Shown here in pieces: positions 48,916 to 50,292 of a DNA stretch of 50,292 nucleotides. The notes beneath the pieces were generated by a model. That model did no database searches and was not told where the DNA came from. It saw only the letters and a list, made by a program, of their open reading frames with translations. Location of the stretch: the NCBI GenBank assembly GCA_001767955.1, contig MEMO01000023.1, forward strand, positions 1 to 50,292, read 5' to 3'. The DNA is from Alphaproteobacteria bacterium RIFCSPLOWO2_01_FULL_40_26 (GTDB taxonomy: Bacteria; Pseudomonadota; Alphaproteobacteria; Rickettsiales; UBA1997). The position numbers were made by a program, and so were the translations under genes. Each line of letters begins with the position of its first letter. Within the stretch, counting starts at the first letter, position 1.

Positions 48916-49453
48916 AAGAACCTTTTTCAACTTGGTTAACGTCAAGTTCAACTGATGTTGCGCGACCAAAAATCAAAACGGAAATCTTAACTTTTTGCTT
49001 TTCAACATCAAATTCCTCAACAACACCGGAGAATGATTCAAATGGGCCTTCAATAATGTTTAGGGTTTCACCAATTTCGAAAGCGAAGTTTTTGGCTTCT
49101 TGTGCTTGTTGTGATGACAGGTTGAGAATTTCTTGCATTTTTGGTTCAGCAACTGGTTGTGGATTATTTTTTCCACCAAGAAATCCCATTACTTTTGGGA
49201 TGGAGTTGATCAGATTATAAGCTTCGCCCTCAAGATTAGCGTTGATGAAAACATAGCCAGGAAAAAGTTTCTGCATTTCCTGAACCTTTTGTCCTTTTTT
49301 AACCTTCATGACTGGTTTTGTTGGGACGAATGCTTCAGAAACATATTTGTCAATTGCGCCACGCACTATCATTGATTTGAGATCGGAGGCCACCTTATTT
49401 TCTTGGCCGGCCATTACGTTTAAAATATACCACTTTTTTTGTTCTGATGTCAT
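48914..49453 (-). CDS. nusG: Transcription termination/antitermination factor NusG
   Basis: NusG binds RNA polymerase and links it to Rho or the ribosome. The 179-residue protein has the NGN domain (KKWYILNVMAGQENKVASDL, then QEMQKLFPGYVFINANLEGE and IPKVMGFLGG), followed by a KOW domain (IGETLNIIEGPFESFSGVVE, then VKISVLIFGRATSVELDVNQ). The ATG overlaps the secE stop (ATGA). It is one of the genes expected between secE and rplK. The ending GS-stop lies at a repeat boundary (ggttcttagaacc). Confidence 0.97.
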   Translation of the reverse strand: MTSEQKKWYILNVMAGQENKVASDLKSMIVRGAIDKYVSEAFVPTKPVMKVKKGQKVQEMQKLFPGYVFINANLEGEAYNLINSIPKVMGFLGGKNNPQPVAEPKMQEILNLSSQQAQEAKNFAFEIGETLNIIEGPFESFSGVVEEFDVEKQKVKISVLIFGRATSVELDVNQVEKGS

Positions 49454-49626
49454 AAACCAAAAATTAATCCAATGATTTTCGAAATTAAGAAATCGGCGGA
49501 TAAGATTGCCAAGGCAACAATGACAATAGTTGCAACTATTGTCGCTGTTGTGATGTAAGTTTCTTTTTTTGACGGGATATAAAGTTTTTTTATTTCCCCA
49601 ATCGCGTCTTTGAAAAATGAAAGCAT
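49450..49626 (-). CDS. secE: Preprotein translocase subunit SecE
   Basis: SecE is the small clamp subunit of the SecYEG channel. Translation from 49626 gives a 58-residue protein. It starts MLSFFKDAIGEIKKLYIPSK, which includes the conserved amphipathic segment for binding SecY, then KKETYITTATIVATIVIVAL as a single transmembrane helix, and ends in IGLIFGL. The single-helix form is usual outside gamma-proteobacteria. The TGA stop at 49452-49450 overlaps the nusG start as ATGA, so the two are coupled. Its position between tRNA-Trp and nusG is the standard one. Confidence 0.95.
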   Translation of the reverse strand: MLSFFKDAIGEIKKLYIPSKKETYITTATIVATIVIVALAILSADFLISKIIGLIFGL

Positions 49627-49686
49627 AATTTGTTGGTGGTAAGTGATAAGTGGGCGTTTATTTACTTACCACTTACCACTAAATTT

Positions 49687-49762
49687 TGGCAGGAGCGAGA
49701 GGACTCGAACCCCCAACCAACGGTTTTGGAGACCGCTACTCTACCAGTTGAGCTACGCTCCT
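49687..49762 (-). tRNA. tRNA-Trp (anticodon CCA)
   Basis: The acceptor AGGAGCG pairs with CGCTCCT, followed by G and an encoded CCA. The anticodon loop CTCCAAA gives CCA, reading UGG. The T-arm GGGGGTTCGAGTCCTC has minor mismatching but is sound. Length is 76 bases. It precedes secE, as in other proteobacteria. Confidence 0.97.
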
Positions 49763-49777
49763 AAATTTGGATTAGGT

Positions 49778-50077
49778 TTATTCTTGTTCGGTGTCAGAAG
49801 TCTCTTTCTTTTTTGGTTTTTCTTCGCGCTTTTTTTGTTTTTCCAGACGTTCTTTTTCGTCTTCATATTCTTCGAATTTAGCCTCAAAACATGTTGGATT
49901 TGCTAAACCGTTTTCTTCGATATTTGCTCTACAAAAGAGAAGCCCTTCTTTATCAGCAAATTCGCTATCAGTGTTATGGCCGTCAATCCAGGCATCATGA
50001 TGTTCAGTTATGAAACTACCATGAGTGGAAGCGCATCCGACTAAAAAAAATGAAAGTAAAATGGCTAGTTTTTTCAT
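49778..50077 (-). CDS. Small acidic/Lys-rich lipoprotein, function unknown
   Basis: The 99-residue protein has a lipoprotein signal (MKKLAILLSFFLVGCAS), cleaved before Cys15. The mature part has one more Cys pair (LLFCRANIE, PTCFEAKF), then a highly charged helix (EEYEDEKERLEKQKKREEKP) and a Lys/Glu tail. I do not recognise a family. It sits between tuf and tRNA-Trp, where most genomes have nothing, only 6 bases after the tuf stop, so it is probably transcribed with tuf. Confidence 0.75.
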   Translation of the reverse strand: MKKLAILLSFFLVGCASTHGSFITEHHDAWIDGHNTDSEFADKEGLLFCRANIEENGLANPTCFEAKFEEYEDEKERLEKQKKREEKPKKKETSDTEQE

Positions 50078-50083
50078 AACCCC

Positions 50084-50292
50084 CTACCTAACAATTTTAG
50101 AAACCACCCCAGCCCCTACAGTCCTACCACCTTCCCTGATGGCGAATCTGAGGCCTTCTTCCATGGCGATAGGGGAGATAAGCTCGACAGTGAGTTTGGT
50201 ATTATCTCCCGGCATCACCATTTCAGTGCCATTTGGAAGGGTGACTGATCCGGTGACATCGGTTGTTCTGAAATAGAATTGTGGGCGGTAAT
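50084..50292 (-). CDS. tuf: Elongation factor Tu, C-terminal part (runs off the window)
   Basis: EF-Tu delivers aminoacyl-tRNA to the ribosome. The 69 codons seen translate to the C-terminal barrel domain: [16 protein letters not shown], then [40 protein letters not shown] and the end SKIVR, finishing in TAG. The reading frame is intact and the beginning lies beyond the right edge. It completes the tuf, tRNA-Trp, secE, nusG, rplKAJL, rpoBC order. Confidence 0.96.
   Translation of the reverse strand, partial: YRPQFYFRTTDVTGSVTLPNGTEMVMPGDNTKLTVELISPIAMEEGLRFAIREGGRTVGAGVVSKIVR

Overview
The window is about 50 kb of an AT-rich, gene-dense alphaproteobacterial chromosome. The bacterial core is the tuf, tRNA-Trp, secE, nusG, rplKAJL, rpoBC cluster, read on the minus strand from 50292 down to 38262. 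Alphaproteobacterial or Rickettsiales-like signs are GlpX, a short NrdA without an ATP cone, ComEC, a PolB-type exonuclease, an adrenodoxin-type ferredoxin, and above all short palindromic repeats sitting inside genes. Retained acetolactate synthase and pantothenate synthetase argue against an extremely reduced parasite. The species cannot be named from sequence alone. Layout: 1-2387 repeat and a copper/silver-type P1B ATPase; 2448-6342 a defence-like module (small secreted protein, AbiEii/AbiEi toxin-antitoxin, an AbiJ-like gene) between inverted copies of a diverged ~110-bp repeat; 6405 tRNA-Ser; 6852-9820 nrdA and a Fic enzyme; 9909 tRNA-Glu and a GtrA-like gene; 14560-10289 a minus-strand fabZ-lpxA-dnaQ-comEC operon; 14671-16958 ilvB-ilvH; 17229-20317 a coiled-coil protein, rpmG, glpX-secB and a double YceI protein; 20319-21062 a decayed RTX paralogue riddled with nested palindromes; 21246-26078 a lipoprotein and a 1454-residue RTX protein with EF-hands; 26292-32726 fdx, a membrane protein, prmC, panC, a coiled-coil membrane protein and an ABC exporter; 32758-36758 nnrD, a putative outer-membrane protein, an exonuclease, a quinone reductase and a MazEF-like pair; 36978 to the end lolC, rpoC, rpoB, ribosomal proteins, nusG, secE, tRNA-Trp, a lipoprotein and tuf. 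The strongest finding is a 100-bp miniature inverted-repeat element present in five full copies and one truncated copy. It has 16-bp terminal inverted repeats and makes 5-bp target duplications, so each insertion adds exactly 105 bp, or 35 codons. Three copies lie inside conserved genes (the P1B ATPase, comEC, prmC). All three are in the same codon phase and use the single open frame that each strand of the element offers. Removing 105 bp restores family-like sequence at each site. A fourth copy supplies the last eight residues and the stop codon of an exonuclease. This resembles the palindromic elements known inside Rickettsia proteins, but here the insertion footprint is visible. At least five other repeat families occur: a 164-bp palindrome, a ~169-bp palindrome, a short palindrome that supplies stop codons to two convergent genes, a 114-bp palindrome, and a 7-bp tandem repeat that entered prmC. 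No transposase, rRNA or CRISPR array is present.
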